DNA of 64,000 nt from Gnetum montanum (Eukaryota; Streptophyta; Gnetopsida; Gnetales; Gnetaceae). Below the pieces are notes generated by a model. It was not told the DNA's origin and did not search any database. It saw only the letters and a program-made list of their open reading frames with translations. Location of the stretch: contig MNCI01030542.1 of assembly GCA_015680685.1 (NCBI GenBank), forward strand, positions 301,931-365,930, given 5' to 3'. A program made the position numbers and the translations under genes. Shown here in pieces: positions 47,480 to 59,033 of this stretch. How positions within the stretch are numbered: the stretch's first letter is position 1; each line of letters starts with the position of its first letter.

Positions 47480-49487
47480 GTGTATGGCTTCGTGCTTGTC
47501 TTCCTTGGAGATTTCAACAAATAAATCTCTCATACTTAGCTTAGCATCAATTATGCTAAGCCATGCTCTCCCATGATAATTGGAAATTCCTTGCTCTCAT
47601 TTTTCACATCAATTCAATAAAGTTTGCTGGATTGGACCATCCATTGACAGTGATCACTACATCCTCAGTCTACCCTAAAGGAGTGACAACAAATTGATCT
47701 ACAAGCTCTAACTAGATGTTGCACTCCATTAAGGGTGGTAGGTTCCATGCTTGATATGTTTCATAAAAGATCAAATTCATCTTAGAACTTGAGTCTAATA
47801 GAGCCTTGCATGGAAAATTCTCAGCTACTTGTAGATACATCAAAAAAACTCCTGGATCAATTCTTTTCTTAGGGAGTGATCTTGCCTTTATCTATTTTAT
47901 GACTATTTCTGTGAGCATGATAGTTTGCACGTTTATGTTTAATTATGATAGAAGCTTTTTGTTAGTAAGTAGATCTATTATCAGAGAAGCTTGTCTCGAT
48001 GAACTTCTAACTCTACGAACGTTTTCAGGACTTGTCCTAAAGAAAGGACATATTTTCATTTGACTCCTAGTGTTGCTAGTAAGATCCTCTATCTAAATGT
48101 TTACCACCTTTGTAGCTCATCTTTGTTGTGGTTGTGATGGTAATTCACCTTGCATAGTAGGTGGTGGCACTAGTGGCAAAGGAGTTAGATGTTGATTTGA
48201 AGAATCAATTATTGATGAATTTATATATGAGTTTTTATCTATCCTTGGTGGCATTGGTTTATGGTACTAAGGAGGATAGTACTTTGGAGTTTGAATTGTT
48301 GTGCTTACTAGCAAGTTTGGACATTGGGCATAGTATCCATAAGGATCAGGCTGCCAATATGGATACTATTGGCATGGTGGTTTCATGGCCCACGATCGGG
48401 AATGTTGCCACTTCTGATGATACTATTCTTATGGCTATGGAAAAGCTCCATTAGGATAGTATGTTGGTTGGAAGTTTTGCCTATAGCTACCTTGGGGATA
48501 AGGTAACCTTCTGGGCATTTTTTTTTGAAAAATTTATGATTGAGTGCATATGCCTCTATTTCTTACAAATGTATCATCACTATGCAACATCCCTTAGGAT
48601 GTTCATACCAACACATGGTACATCCTTGCTCATTAGTGAAGCTAATGTCTAAACACTAAGCCACAATAGCTACTTTGCCTTTCTATCCAAAACCTTTCTT
48701 CTTTTTCTTGTCTTTTCCTTTTTTAAAAGCTTGTTCTATTCTTGGGTATCACAAATCCTTGCATCTCCCAATCTAATGGATGGGTCTTGGTTATAGTTCT
48801 CTGTTAATTCTCTTTTTCTTAATTCACCTTCTTCCCTCACCACTTGATTAATTAATCTTTGGGTGAAATGGATAGTTAATTTAGATAATCTACCTTGGGC
48901 ATAAATCCCAAGTGTCTCCATGATTTTTTCTACAACCCAACTACAATGTTCCTGAGTTGCTCTCGTTATGAAAATCCATGGCTTGGGTGTCTATGCAGTA
49001 GCAAATAGTACTTTCCCATTACTACATCAAGGGTATCACAAGTCCCTTGCTTTCATCCTTGGATTTGTTTTCTTAAATTAGACACCCATGAGTCACTTTG
49101 GTACTTGTCTTTGAAGATCTCTAGCATGGTACTCCATCTTCTTATTCATTTAGGTTCAAGTGATTGGTACCAGCTCTTTGCCTCTATCACAAGTGTTATT
49201 GGAAACAACTTTAACTTCTACCAATCACTTTCAATGTTTTGTATGGTGTAGGCATCATGGAAAACTTAGAGATGATATTGTGGATCAGCATTATAACCAC
49301 ATTCAAATCTTGGCATGTTATTCATATCAAGTTGTTTGATATGGCTATCCCTCATATGCTTGGTTGGAATGTGTACAGCTTCCTGTATGGTAATCACACT
49401 TCAAGTAGCCATCAGGGGTTCATCATCTCAATCAAGTTTGTACACTCAATTGTAGTAATTATTAAAATGTATTCTCATATTCCCTAG
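47480..49487 (-). pseudogene. gag-protease remnant of the second ORF2 element
   Basis: Minus strand. The gag (49,487-48,740) lacks its N-terminus, starting near ITIQEAVHIPTKH, and has LDMNNMPRFECGYNADPQ, LKLFPITLVIEAKSWYQSL and LRKQIQG blocks with stops. A proline/tyrosine-rich linker (48,480-48,100) and a retropepsin-like piece (about 47,880-47,500) follow. In that piece, LLDSSSKMNLI stands where the relatives have LLDLGSRVNLI, with Asp kept but Gly replaced. No RT follows, so pol is deleted between protease and ORF2. The N-terminal break at 49,487 is where RT of another element begins. Confidence 0.75.
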
Positions 49488-50417
49488 TCCAGACAAATGG
49501 TGCATCTTTCTTTATGAGCTCCACCAATAGCTTGGCAATCTTTGAGAAGTTCTCAATGAAGCGATTATAGTAACTAGTATGGCCAATGAAAGACCTCACA
49601 TCTTTTACTATTTCTGGTTGTCTAGCTATTCCTTAGATGATCCTTATTTTCTCTAGGTTTACCTTGATTCCTTTGTTTGAAATCTAATGCCCTAAGACAA
49701 TGACCTCTTAGACCATTAGGTGGCTCTTCTGCCAATTGAGCCTTAGGTTTATCTTCACACATCCTTGAAGAACTTGCTCAAGGTAGTCCAAGGTTTACTC
49801 AAAGGTAGCCCTATAGATAGAGAATTCATCCATGAAGACTTCTACCTTGCTATTGATTGATTGTTGAAAGATGCTTAGGACCAACTGTTTGAATGTGGTA
49901 GGAGCATTGCACAAGCCAAGGGCATCTTCTTGTATGTAAAAGTTCCCCAATGAATTTTGAACATTATCTTGGCTTGGTCCTCTAATGCTATCTAGATCTG
50001 GTTATAGCCACTATAACCATTCAAAAAGCTATAGTATTAATGCCCCGCAATGGTATCCAACACCTAGCCCACAAATGGCAATGGGACATGGTTTTTGTAG
50101 GTTGTCATGCTCAACAATCGAAAGTCTATAAAAACTCTCCATTTTTCTCCTTCCTTTAGTACAGTAACAAGTGGGCTAATCCACTCACTATCCGTAATCA
50201 GGTAGATGAACCTAACCTTCAAGAGTTATTTAATCTCCTCCTTGAAGATTTACTTAAGTTTTGGATTCAAGTGTCTTTACGGTTACCTCCTTAGCTTGAT
50301 GGGGGAGTTTGTATAGATTTTTTGCTAGCATATCCTAGGATCAGTTCTTGTTAGCTCATGACATGACTAGGTAAAGGTTGTTGGTCATTTATTCATAACT
50401 TCCAACAATTTCTTTTT
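49488..50417 (-). pseudogene. Ty3/gypsy reverse transcriptase remnant
   Basis: Minus strand, about 310 codons with many stops. Visible blocks: VLKEGEKWRVFIDFRLL, YYSFLNGYSGYNQI, FKIHWGTFTYKKMP, VEVFMDEFSIY and, at the left end, FIENFSKIA. The catalytic pair, normally Asp-Asp, reads MDE, so the second Asp is Glu. RNase H and integrase are missing because the sequence joins an unrelated gag at 49,487. It belongs to the minus-strand element whose protease and gag lie to the right. Confidence 0.8.
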
Positions 50418-51246
50418 CTACTTAGGAGCAAGTGTGGCATTGATAATTACTAGCTTATCATTGTATAGAAATGCATACGTCATTCTTACTGGTAGAGCCT
50501 TTAACTCAAGGGGATCTTGCTTGAAAGTTTTAGGGATCTCCAACTCTCCATAATATATTTCACTTTGTGCATCAAAGAGTTGGCAATGGAGCTGCTCCAG
50601 TTTGTCCATGCTTTCAATAGGAGCTAGTGAGGCTCTCAGTAGGTTCCATGCACATTGTTGATCCAGCCTCATCATCAGTTATTAGCCACTAGGTACCCTC
50701 TTGTTTAGTGGCTACTACATATCAGCACCTTTGAATTTCTATAGTCTTTGCACACTAATTACATGTCTGAAGTGATGTTTCTTTAATGGTCCATAGTCTC
50801 TGCATGCAATGGTACCCTATGTCACTGTACATGATGCATGGAATTCTCTTCTTCTTGATCTTTCTAAATTCATTTTCCTTGAAAATATCCAAGGAAAGGT
50901 CTCTAATCTCCAACCTTGCATTAATGGTGCTCAACCATGCTTTTTCCATGATGATAGGAAAGTTTTCCTTGTAGATATTCACATGGATCATCAGAAAATT
51001 GGCAGGATAGGACCACCCACAAATGGTGGTCATGATGTCCTCCACTAATCTTAAAGGAATAGTGATGGATTTGTTTGTTAGCTCTAGTCTGATGTTCTTT
51101 TTCAAGGGAGATAGGTCCCAAGCTTTGTAAATCACTCGTGAAAGGGATTTACATGCAATTTGCAAGTAAATAAGAGGACTCCCAAGGTCAAATTTCTTCG
51201 TGGGAAGGTGGCCAACCTTGATCCAATCTGTGACCACATGGGTCAA
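50418..51246 (-). pseudogene. gypsy aspartic protease and linker, active site deleted
   Basis: Minus strand. The frame 51,246-50,755 starts MTHVVTDWIKVGHLP and continues GSPLIYLQI, VEDIMTTICGWSYPANFL, FPIIMEKAWLSTI, and so is colinear with the protease at 56,395-56,960. About 12 residues around the catalytic LLDLGS motif are missing: LQIACKSLSRVIYKAW runs straight through. The frame 50,675-50,418 is the linker before RT, with LELKALPVRMTYAFL, a block typical of Athila-lineage polyproteins. Confidence 0.75.
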
Positions 51247-51560
51247 AATGACAGTTTGTAACTAGGAAGCACTTTGGTTTAAAGGTTTCTCAATAGGGAT
51301 TTCAGAGGCTAAAGTATTAGGGTTCACAACCATAAGCCTTTAAGAGGGCTTTATGGGGCTATTGGTTTTGAAGAATGGTCTCTTGTGAGGCTTGGATTCA
51401 TGACCACTCAGCTAGGGAGTTGGTGGTAAGTTCACTGTCCTTGTGGCATTCCTTTGTTGTGGTTGGGCAAGTATTTCACCCTACATGGATGGACCAAGTG
51501 GTAGAGGTGTTGATGATGGTGGTTCAAGAGTCGACGAATGTTGAGGAGGATAGAAAGGCA

Positions 51561-51634
51561 CCCCCCCCCCCCCCCCCCCCCCCCCNNNNNNNNNNNNNNN
51601 NNNNNNNNNNNNNNNNNNNNNNNNNNNNNNNNNN
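51561..51634. other. assembly gap with poly-C run
   Basis: 25 C (51,561-51,585) followed by 49 N (51,586-51,634). The poly-C is probably a low-quality contig end, not biology. The gag linker of the minus-strand element is interrupted here. Confidence 0.95.
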
Positions 51635-51956
51635 GAAGTATAACTAGAAGAGTTAAATGGAGAAACTAGCTACTAAACATAACAACCATAAGGATCAAGT
51701 TGATGATAAGGGTACTGCTGCCTTAGAGGTGGCATCCCCCATGATTGTGGGTGTTGCCACTATTGGTACTATTCTTAAGGTTAAGGCAGCACTCCACTCA
51801 TATAGTATGCTTGTTGATGGAATTATTGTTGATAGTTGCCTTGTGGATAAGGTAATTCTTAGGTGCTTGTTGCTTTGCCAATCTAGGATTCAAAGCATAC
51901 ACCCCAGATTCTTGTAGGTGTGACAACACAAGAAAATAGCCCTTAGGATGTTCGTA

Positions 51957-52951
51957 TTAGTAAATTTCATAACCAGCTTTATTAAGTTTTGAATCTACAA
52001 CCTCCTCAACTACTATAGCTTTATCCTTATTTTTATGATATCCTTGTTCAACATCCTTCTTCTTTCTTCTTGCATGACCAGTATCTTCTTGTTCTCTACA
52101 TTCCTCTGCAATCTTTAGAGTAGTTTGGAACTTCTCATCCAAGGAGTCCCACATCTTATCTACCTTAGCTGATATTTTAGTAATAGATTTTTGGATCAGC
52201 AAAGTTTTCCTTTGCACCACTTCATCAAGCGATGCCTTCTCATTCTCATTGAAATGGACCTCCCTCTTGCAAATGTAGGGATCCCTGTTGTCCTCTTATG
52301 CATTTTTCCATTTCTTTAACTCTCCTTCCTCCTTAGCCACGTATTCTATGATCTTTTGGATCTAATGGGACCTTAGCCCAGAAAGTCTCCCTTGGGCATA
52401 GATCCAAAGGGTTCTCCTTGTTTTAGTTTTGAGCCCCTCTATGATATGGCATAGCTGATCCCATTGGGAGTATTCATGGCCTAAGCATCAATGTAATAAG
52501 GAGTAGTACCTACCCATGGCTGCATCCAAGGACTCATAAGTACCTTGTTTCCAACCTTGGATTTGCCTTTGCATATTGGACATTATAGATTACATTTGAT
52601 ACTTGTCATTAAACAACTCTAGCATTATACTCCAACATTGAATAGATTTTGGTTCCAAGGACCAATACAGGCTTTCTAGTTCTTTTATGAGTGTCTTTGG
52701 AAATAATTTCAGCTTTTGCTATTCGTTTTCAACATTTTGCAAGGCACAAGCATCATGGAAAGCTTACAAATAATTTTGTGGATTTGAATTATACCCCCCC
52801 TCAAACTTGGGAATATTGTTCATATCTAGCCATTTGATGCAACTATCCTTCAAGTGCCTAGTGGAAATTCTGATAGCCTCTAAAATATTTAGCATGTTTC
52901 TTATAGCTAGCAGAGGCTCATTATAGTTATAATAGTCTTAGTGGCCCCTAT
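51957..52951 (-). pseudogene. gag: gag (central and C-terminal part) of the split minus-strand element
   Basis: Minus strand, degraded gag colinear with 54,801-55,817 on the plus strand. Blocks seen include a capsid stretch near 52,860-52,620, the YAQG-type region near 52,380, and the open piece 52,220-51,957 (DKMWDSLDEKFQTTLKIAEE, then a Lys-rich tail). Its N-terminal part continues at 63,206-64,000 beyond the inserted plus-strand element. The break falls between the Arg/His-rich segment and the capsid block. Confidence 0.75.
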
Positions 52952-53751
52952 TGATGAGCCGCGATATCGCATCCGCCACATGATATCACGTATGCGATAT
53001 CGCGTCCTACCTCATCTTCTATAAATAAGAGGCAATGCCCTTTGTTCTAGAGTAGTAAGAGTTAGACCCTTAGCCACATTCTTGTAGTTTAGTCATTCCA
53101 AAGTTAGAATAATTTCTGTGTGCCTGCAGTAGGAGTCATAGAGTGAACGGCTCTTTATTCGAGCAATTTATACCTGAGCACACATTTGTGTACAATAATA
53201 AAGATGAACTTTATGATAAACCTTGTAGCATATAGATTAAGCTAATTAGTAATTAATTATTGCTGAATTTTTAATGCTTTCCTAGTTAATTAATCTCTCT
53301 CTCAACCTTCAATCCTCTTAGTTAAGTACACTCAGTACAACCACTTCGAGCATGCGTGTAGTGCTTGGTAACCTAGTAACGATTAGCATTTGGTAATCCC
53401 AGCAGCATTGCACTAGCTCAAGATGCATACAACAAGTGGGAATAGATACTAGTGTTAGGAACAATTAGAAACTAGTTAATGAATAGTTAAGATAAATTAG
53501 CTGCTTAGTTCTCTCTCCCTCTCCTTTATTAGCAGAAGACATAAAAACACAAAAGTTATAAAAATCATATACCTCAAGCTTACTTAATCATACAACTATG
53601 ACAATACAAGTAAGTTTGGAAAGACAACGATTGATTAACCTTGAGTGTTCCATTAAGATGTGTAAGCACTTAGTCTTTGGAGTTCAACCGGATCACGCGT
53701 GAGATGCTCATATTTGTATGGTTGAGTGTAGGGGTACCTCACCACTCATCA
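52952..53751 (+). repeat. 5' LTR of the pol-bearing element
   Basis: TGATGAGCCGCGATATCGC...CACCACTCATCA, 800 bases. The U3 is short (about 68 bases) and holds three GATATC palindromes, then the TATA box at 53,020-53,027 (TATAAATA). AATAAA at 53,197-53,202 would be the poly(A) signal. The primer site follows after one base. Confidence 0.95.
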
Positions 53752-53752
53752 T

Positions 53753-53770
53753 TGGCATCGTTGCCGGGGA
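53753..53770 (+). other. primer-binding site (tRNA-Asp)
   Basis: TGGCATCGTTGCCGGGGA, one base after the LTR. It differs at one position from the tRNA-Asp complement TGGCGCCGTTGCCGGGGA known from Athila elements; the change is a G-to-A transition. Confidence 0.9.
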
Positions 53771-53866
53771 CTTAGTTGTTTGTGTGCTACATAGAACATA
53801 GGAAATCATTCATATCATTGGAACACTAGAATGAACCCTTAGGATTAATCAAAGAACGACAAGACA

Positions 53867-55817
53867 ATGGTACATTGCACACTAAACAAGACAAGATTTC
53901 TTGCTCTTCACATAAGAGCACTTCACTGCCTAGGACTAACACAAGAGACAATTGGTGACATAATACACGTACCCAAGACCTGCCAGTTCCTCAATAGTTT
54001 TGGGTGGTATATACTCATCATGATGAGTATGTACCTAATTTCACCTTTATTCTCCACTAAGATGAACAACTACATTGGAGAGACTTGGAGGGTAACATAG
54101 TGTTACCTCTAGACCGATTAGTCCCCAACATGCTCCTTCATGCTCTTACACAAATAGGCATTTATATGCAGAATACATTGCATGTGATCATGACACAAGG
54201 GACTATCATCCCACAGAAGTGTAATGTCAAAGGGACTTGTGACAGGAGAGATACCATACATCCTTGAAGGGTAAATGGTCCCATAATGCTCCGCACTTCT
54301 TGAGTGAAATTGAGAATGGTGAACTTGCCTCAACAGGTTCCCTACAAAATGATGTTCCTCCTTCTAATGATGGTTGGGAGGTGGTGTATCAAAACCTCCA
54401 CTCCACGGTTCACAACCCTAGTTCTGATACCCACGAACATGAAGTGTTCAACGAGGGAACACGAACACATGATAAGGGTAGACGTTCTAATCGTGATCAC
54501 GATCATGGACAAGACCATCGAAGAGAAGGTAGAAAACATCGTCATGGAAATGGTTCTCCTTCTTCTTCACCTTCATTATCACCTTCACCCTCTCCTTTAG
54601 TGTTTGGATGTAGTCATAGGAAAACCAATTAAGAGAATAAAGGAAAATCGAGTGAAAAACATCGACGAGACAGTCGAGAACGAGGATGAGGGCACTCTAA
54701 GGAATCAAGGCATAGAAGAAGGAAGAGTAGGGAACTGCGTAGACACCATAGATGCTATGAATGAGATGATCACAAAGAACCCCTACTCACAACTAGAAGC
54801 ATGCTAGATATAATAGAGGCCATAAGAGTCCCAACAAGGCACCAAAAGGATAGAAGGATCAAGAGGTTGGACATGAAAAACATCCCACGATTTGAAGGGG
54901 GATATAATGCTAATCCTCAAAATCATCTACAAGCATTCCACAATGCATGTGGCTTGAAAAACATAGAAAATGAATGGAAAAAACTGAAGTTGTTCCCAAG
55001 GACACTAGTGAAAGAAGCTGAAAGCTGGTACTAGTCCTTAGAACCGAAATCCATCCGGAGGTGGAGTACAATGTTAGAACTATTTAATGATAAGTACCAA
55101 ATGTACTCCTGAGTGTCTAACCTGCAAAAGCAAATCCAAGGATGGAAGAAAGGAAATCATGAACCCTTGGATGCTACCATGGGCCGCTATTATGCACTGT
55201 TACATCGTTGCCCTGGCCATGGTTATTTGCAGTGGGATCAACTACGCCATCTCGTGGATGGATTTAGGCATGAAACAAGAAGAACCCTTGGAACGTATGC
55301 CCAAGGAAGATTATCAGAGCTTAGGTCTCATCAAATTCATAGATTGCTAGAGCAAGTAGCCAAAGAAGAAGGTGAGCTATGAAAGAGAGAAAGTGTAGAA
55401 GAATACAACTGAGATCCTTCCCTCAGGAAAAGGGGAGTGAGATTTTGTGAGGAAGAAGAAGAGTTACGACTCGAAGAGATGGTGAATAGGAAAAATTTGC
55501 TGCTCCAAAAGTTAACAACAAAAGTATCGGCAAAGGTAGACCAAATGTGGAACTCCCTGGATAGTAGGTTTGAAACTGTTCTTAAAATTGTAGAGGAGTC
55601 TATGGGACGAGGTAGTGACCATGAAAAAAAGAAAAAGAGAGAAGTGGACAATGCATGTAACAAGGGTAAGGGAAAAATGGCCATCACAAAAGAGGTTGTG
55701 GATTCAGATACAGAAAATGATGATGGATGCGAGATATGCCAATACAACCATCCTAAGGGATGTTTCCCAGTGATCTCACATCTACAAGAGTCTAGGGTGT
55801 ATGCACTCAACCCATGA
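53867..55817 (+). pseudogene. gag: gag of the pol-bearing element
   Basis: Colinear pieces in shifting frames. An N-terminal domain (about 53,930-54,240) contains HHDEYVPNFTFIL, DEQLHWRDLEGNIVLPLD and LLHALTQIGIYMQN. It is also found in the minus-strand gag at 63,550-63,900. Then come an Arg/Asp/His-rich stretch (54,475-54,545) and a Ser/Pro run. The capsid part (54,801-55,034; LDMKNIPRFEGGYNANPQ, LKLFPRTLVKEAESWY) is followed by 55,113-55,382 (LQKQIQGWKKGNHE, RRTLGTYAQGRLSEL). Last is a coiled, Lys-rich C-terminus (55,437-55,817) with a zinc-knuckle-like CEICQYNHPKGC. Stops at 55,032 (CAG to TAG), 55,110 and after 55,380 (CGA to TGA) fit deaminated methylcytosine. The long N-terminal extension is absent from the gag type at 202-1,839 and 27,702-29,722. 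Confidence 0.82.
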
Positions 55818-56960
55818 CTTAATAAACAACAAACACCCTGATGATTACCTATTCCCAAGGTAATCCAAGGCAGTTCCACCAACCTTCAACATATTGTCCA
55901 AGTGGAACTCCACCACAACTTGTTGAGCAACATCAACAGTGACAATACCCATAGTCATGGGGGATGCCACCACTAAGGAAACAATATCCCTACTGGCAAC
56001 CAAATATGGCTACTACGTGCAACACCCGATCTCTCCACGTGCCTTTGTTAGTCATGTTACATCATAACATCACTACCAAGCTCAAGAGTATTATAGAACT
56101 CCTTCTCCTAGAGAAGATAACCCATAAACATACCATCCTTCAAATCCTTTCGCAACTCTCACACTAATAGCTCCATTACCACCCACTCCAACAATGCAAG
56201 GGGAACTCCCTACTCAACCGCAACAACGTACTGCCATGAGGGTTGTGAATCCCCAACCCGCTGTTGGTTCTGACAATCATATGAAGAAAAGATATTTCTT
56301 TAGAACCAACAATCCAACCAAGTCCTCACAGCCACAAGTGGTTGAACCTCTGAATGTCTCTCCATCAAATAAGGCTTCAGAGCTCCCTTCAAACCAAACA
56401 CTGAACTCAACGCATACGGTTATGTTAACACATGTCGTTACTGACTAGATTAAGGTTGGCCACCTTCCCAAGAAATTCTCTAATCCTAGAAGCCCTCTAA
56501 TCTATCTCCAAATCGTTGGGAATGAGCCATGCAAAGCTCTTCTGGACTTAGGTTCCAGAGTCAACCTAATATCACAAGAGATGTACAAATCCTAGAACCA
56601 ACCTCCATTAAGGAAGAGCAATATTTGCCTAGAGTTGGCCGACCAGTCCATCAATATCCCCTTGGGACTAGTGGAGGACATCGTTTCCATTGTGTGTGGG
56701 TGGTTGTACCCAGCTAATTTGCTAGTGATACAAGTGAATAATGGTAAAGGGGACTTCCCAATAATAATGGGAAGGGCATGACTAAGTACTATAGATGCAC
56801 ACCTAGGAATCAATGATCTTTCCCTGGAAATATCTAAAAAGAACACTTTTGGAAAGATTGAGAAGAAGAAGGTTCCATGCATCACATACAGTGATATAGG
56901 GTGCAATTTCATGCAAAGATCATGGGTTATGCAAAGTTTAGCATTGCCTGCATGCAACCT
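55818..56960 (+). pseudogene. proline/glutamine-rich linker and aspartic protease
   Basis: The linker (55,818-56,390) is Gln/Pro/Tyr-rich and broken. The protease region (56,395-56,960) reads MLTHVVTD, stop, IKVGHLP, LIYLQIVGNEPCKALL, the catalytic LLDLGSRVNLI at about 56,546-56,575, then NIPLGLVEDIVSIVCGW, FPIIMGRA, stop, LSTIDAHLGI. Athila-type proteases have a DLGA/DLGS active site in place of DTGA. Stops at about 56,446, 56,594 and 56,777 each stand where relatives have Trp (TGG to TAG or TGA). The protease would cut the gag-pol polyprotein; it is inactive here. Confidence 0.8.
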
Positions 56961-57278
56961 GTGTGCACAAGACATTAATATACAAAAGTGCCTATATNAG
57001 GTTGCATGCAGGCAATGCTAAACTTTGCATAACCCATGATCTTTGCATGAAATTGCACCCTATATCACTGTATGTGATGCATGGAACCTTCTTCTTCTCA
57101 ATCTTTCCAAAAGTGTTCTTTTTAGATATTTCCAGGGAAAGATCATTGATTCCTAGGTGTGCATCTATAGTACTTAGTCATGCCCTTCCCATTATTATTG
57201 GGAAGTCCCCTTTACCATTATTCACTTGTATCACTAGCAAATTAGCTGGGTACAACCACCCACACACAATGGAAACGN
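56961..57278. other. likely misassembly: N-bounded perfect inverted copy
   Basis: Bases 56,999-57,277 are, as far as I can check, the exact reverse complement of 56,682-56,960 (279 bases). They are enclosed by single Ns at 56,998 and 57,278. All surrounding element sequence is about 10 percent diverged between copies, so a perfect inverted copy placed between Ns is best explained by a misplaced or misoriented contig. The true sequence joining protease to RT is therefore unknown. Confidence 0.88.
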
Positions 57279-57299
57279 AAAAACAATCGCAGAGGTGAT

Positions 57300-59033
57300 T
57301 GAACCCAAAATTGAAGCAAGTAGTGAAAGAAGAAATAGAACAACTTCTTAAGGCTAGGTTCATATATCCCATTGCTGATAGCAAATGGGTTAGCCCTCAG
57401 TGATCATGCCTAAAAAGGGAGGCAAATCAAGAGTGTGCATAGATTCTAGGCTATTGAACATGGCAACATTTAAGGATCACTTTCTGCTACCATTCGTTGA
57501 CCAAGTCTTAGACACCATAGTAGGGCATCGCTATTACAGTTTTCGAGATGGCTATAGTGGATACAACCAAATACAAATAGCCCCAGAAGACCAAGCCAAG
57601 AGAATGTTCACTAGTCCTTGGGGAACGTTTGCATATAAACAAATGTTGTTTGGCTTGTGTAATGCTCTTGCCACATTTCAATGTTTAGTTCTAAGCATAT
57701 TCCAATAGAAGATAGGGAATGGAGTAGAAGTCTTTATGGACGACTTCTCCACCTATGGAACAAGTTTTGATCAAGCCTTGGACTGATTAGAGCAAGTGCT
57801 GAAAAGATGCGTAGAAACTAATTTAAGGCTCAACTGGCAGAAAAGACATTTAATGGTCCAAGAAGGCATAGTACTTGGGCATAAGGTTTCACACGTAGGA
57901 ATAGAGGTAGACCCAGACAAAATTAGGATCATCCAAGGAATCACTTGGCAACCAAAAACTGTCAAAGCATTCAGTCATTCCTTGGACATACTAGCTACTA
58001 TAGGAGATTCATTGAGAACTTCTCCAAGATTTCCAAATCGTTGGTAGAGCTAACAAAGAAGAACATACCATTTTAGTGGACCAGGAAATGTGAACGGGCA
58101 TTCCAAGCCCTGAAACAAAAGCTTGTAGAAACTCCCATTCTACAAGCTCCCGACTAGTCCAAATCGTTCCATATAATAATTGACGCATCCAATTATGCTT
58201 TAGGAGCCATAATTACATAGTTAGATGACAAAAAACGTGCTTACTACATCCACTGTGCAAGTAGGAGTATCGTTGGTGCACAACTCAACTACACAACTAT
58301 AGAGAAAGAGTTAATGGTTGTAGTGTTTGCACTAGATAAGTTTAGGTACTATGTGTTAATGGTCCAAGAAGGCGTAGTACTTGGGCATAAGGTTTCACAC
58401 GTAGGAATAGAGGTAGACCCAAACAAAATTAGGATCATCCAAGGGGTCACTTGGCAACCAAAAACTATCAAAGACATTTAGCCATTCCTTGGACACACTA
58501 ACTACTATAGGAGATTCATTGAGAACTTCTCCAAGATTGCCAAATCATTGGTAGAGCTAACAAAGAAGGACATACCATTTGAGTGGACCAGGAAATGTGA
58601 ATGGACGTTCCAAGCCATGAAACAAAAGCTTGTAGAAACTTCCATTCTACAAGCTCCTGACTGGTCCAAACCGTTCCATATAATAATTGATGCATCCAAT
58701 TATGCTTTAGGAGCCGTACTTACACAGTTAGATGACAAAAAATGTCCTTACTACATCCACTGTGCAAGTAGGAGTATTTCTGGCGCACAACTCAACTACA
58801 CAACTACAGAGAAAGAGTTAATGATTGTAGTGTTTGCACTAGATAAGTTTAGGTACTATGTGTTAGGTTACAAAGTGTTCATCCACACGGATCATAGTGC
58901 AATCTGGTTCCTCATGAACAAGCCAATGGTTAGCCCTCATATTATACGATGGCTGGTAATCCTACAGGAGTTTGATCTAACAATGATTGATCGAAAAGGG
59001 ACTAAGAACGTAGTTACAGATCATTTATCTTGA
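57300..59033 (+). pseudogene. pol: reverse transcriptase and RNase H of the pol-bearing element
   Basis: RT: MPKKGGKSRVCIDSRLLN from 57,406, then YYSFRDGYSGYNQIQIAPED, FTSPWGTFAYKQMLFGLCNA and the catalytic FMDD in VEVFMDDFSTYG (57,728-57,763), with LRLNWQKRHLM and LGHKVSHVGIEVDPDKI to about 57,930. RNase H is best preserved at 58,548-59,033: FHIIIDASNYALGAVL (Asp), EKELMIVVFALDKF (Glu), VFIHTDHSAIWFL (Asp), ending near VVTDHLS. The stretch 57,851-58,356 is repeated at 58,357-58,864, so the RT thumb and RNase H start occur twice; the first copy is frameshifted. Stops near 57,706 and 59,031 interrupt the polyprotein. Minus-strand frames are shadows. Confidence 0.88.
57851..58864 (+). repeat. 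tandem duplication of about 506 bp inside pol
   Basis: Copy A is 57,851-58,356 and copy B 58,357-58,864. Both start TAATGGTCCAAGAAGGC and end with AGGTACTATGTG. They differ at a few percent of positions and by a one-base indel (CAAAGCATTC against CAAAGACATTT). Copy B keeps the frame into RNase H better. Confidence 0.92.

Noticed and set aside
56963-57298. Plus-strand frame mirroring 56,592-56,975
   Set aside because: It exists only because of the N-bounded inverted copy, which is probably a misassembly.
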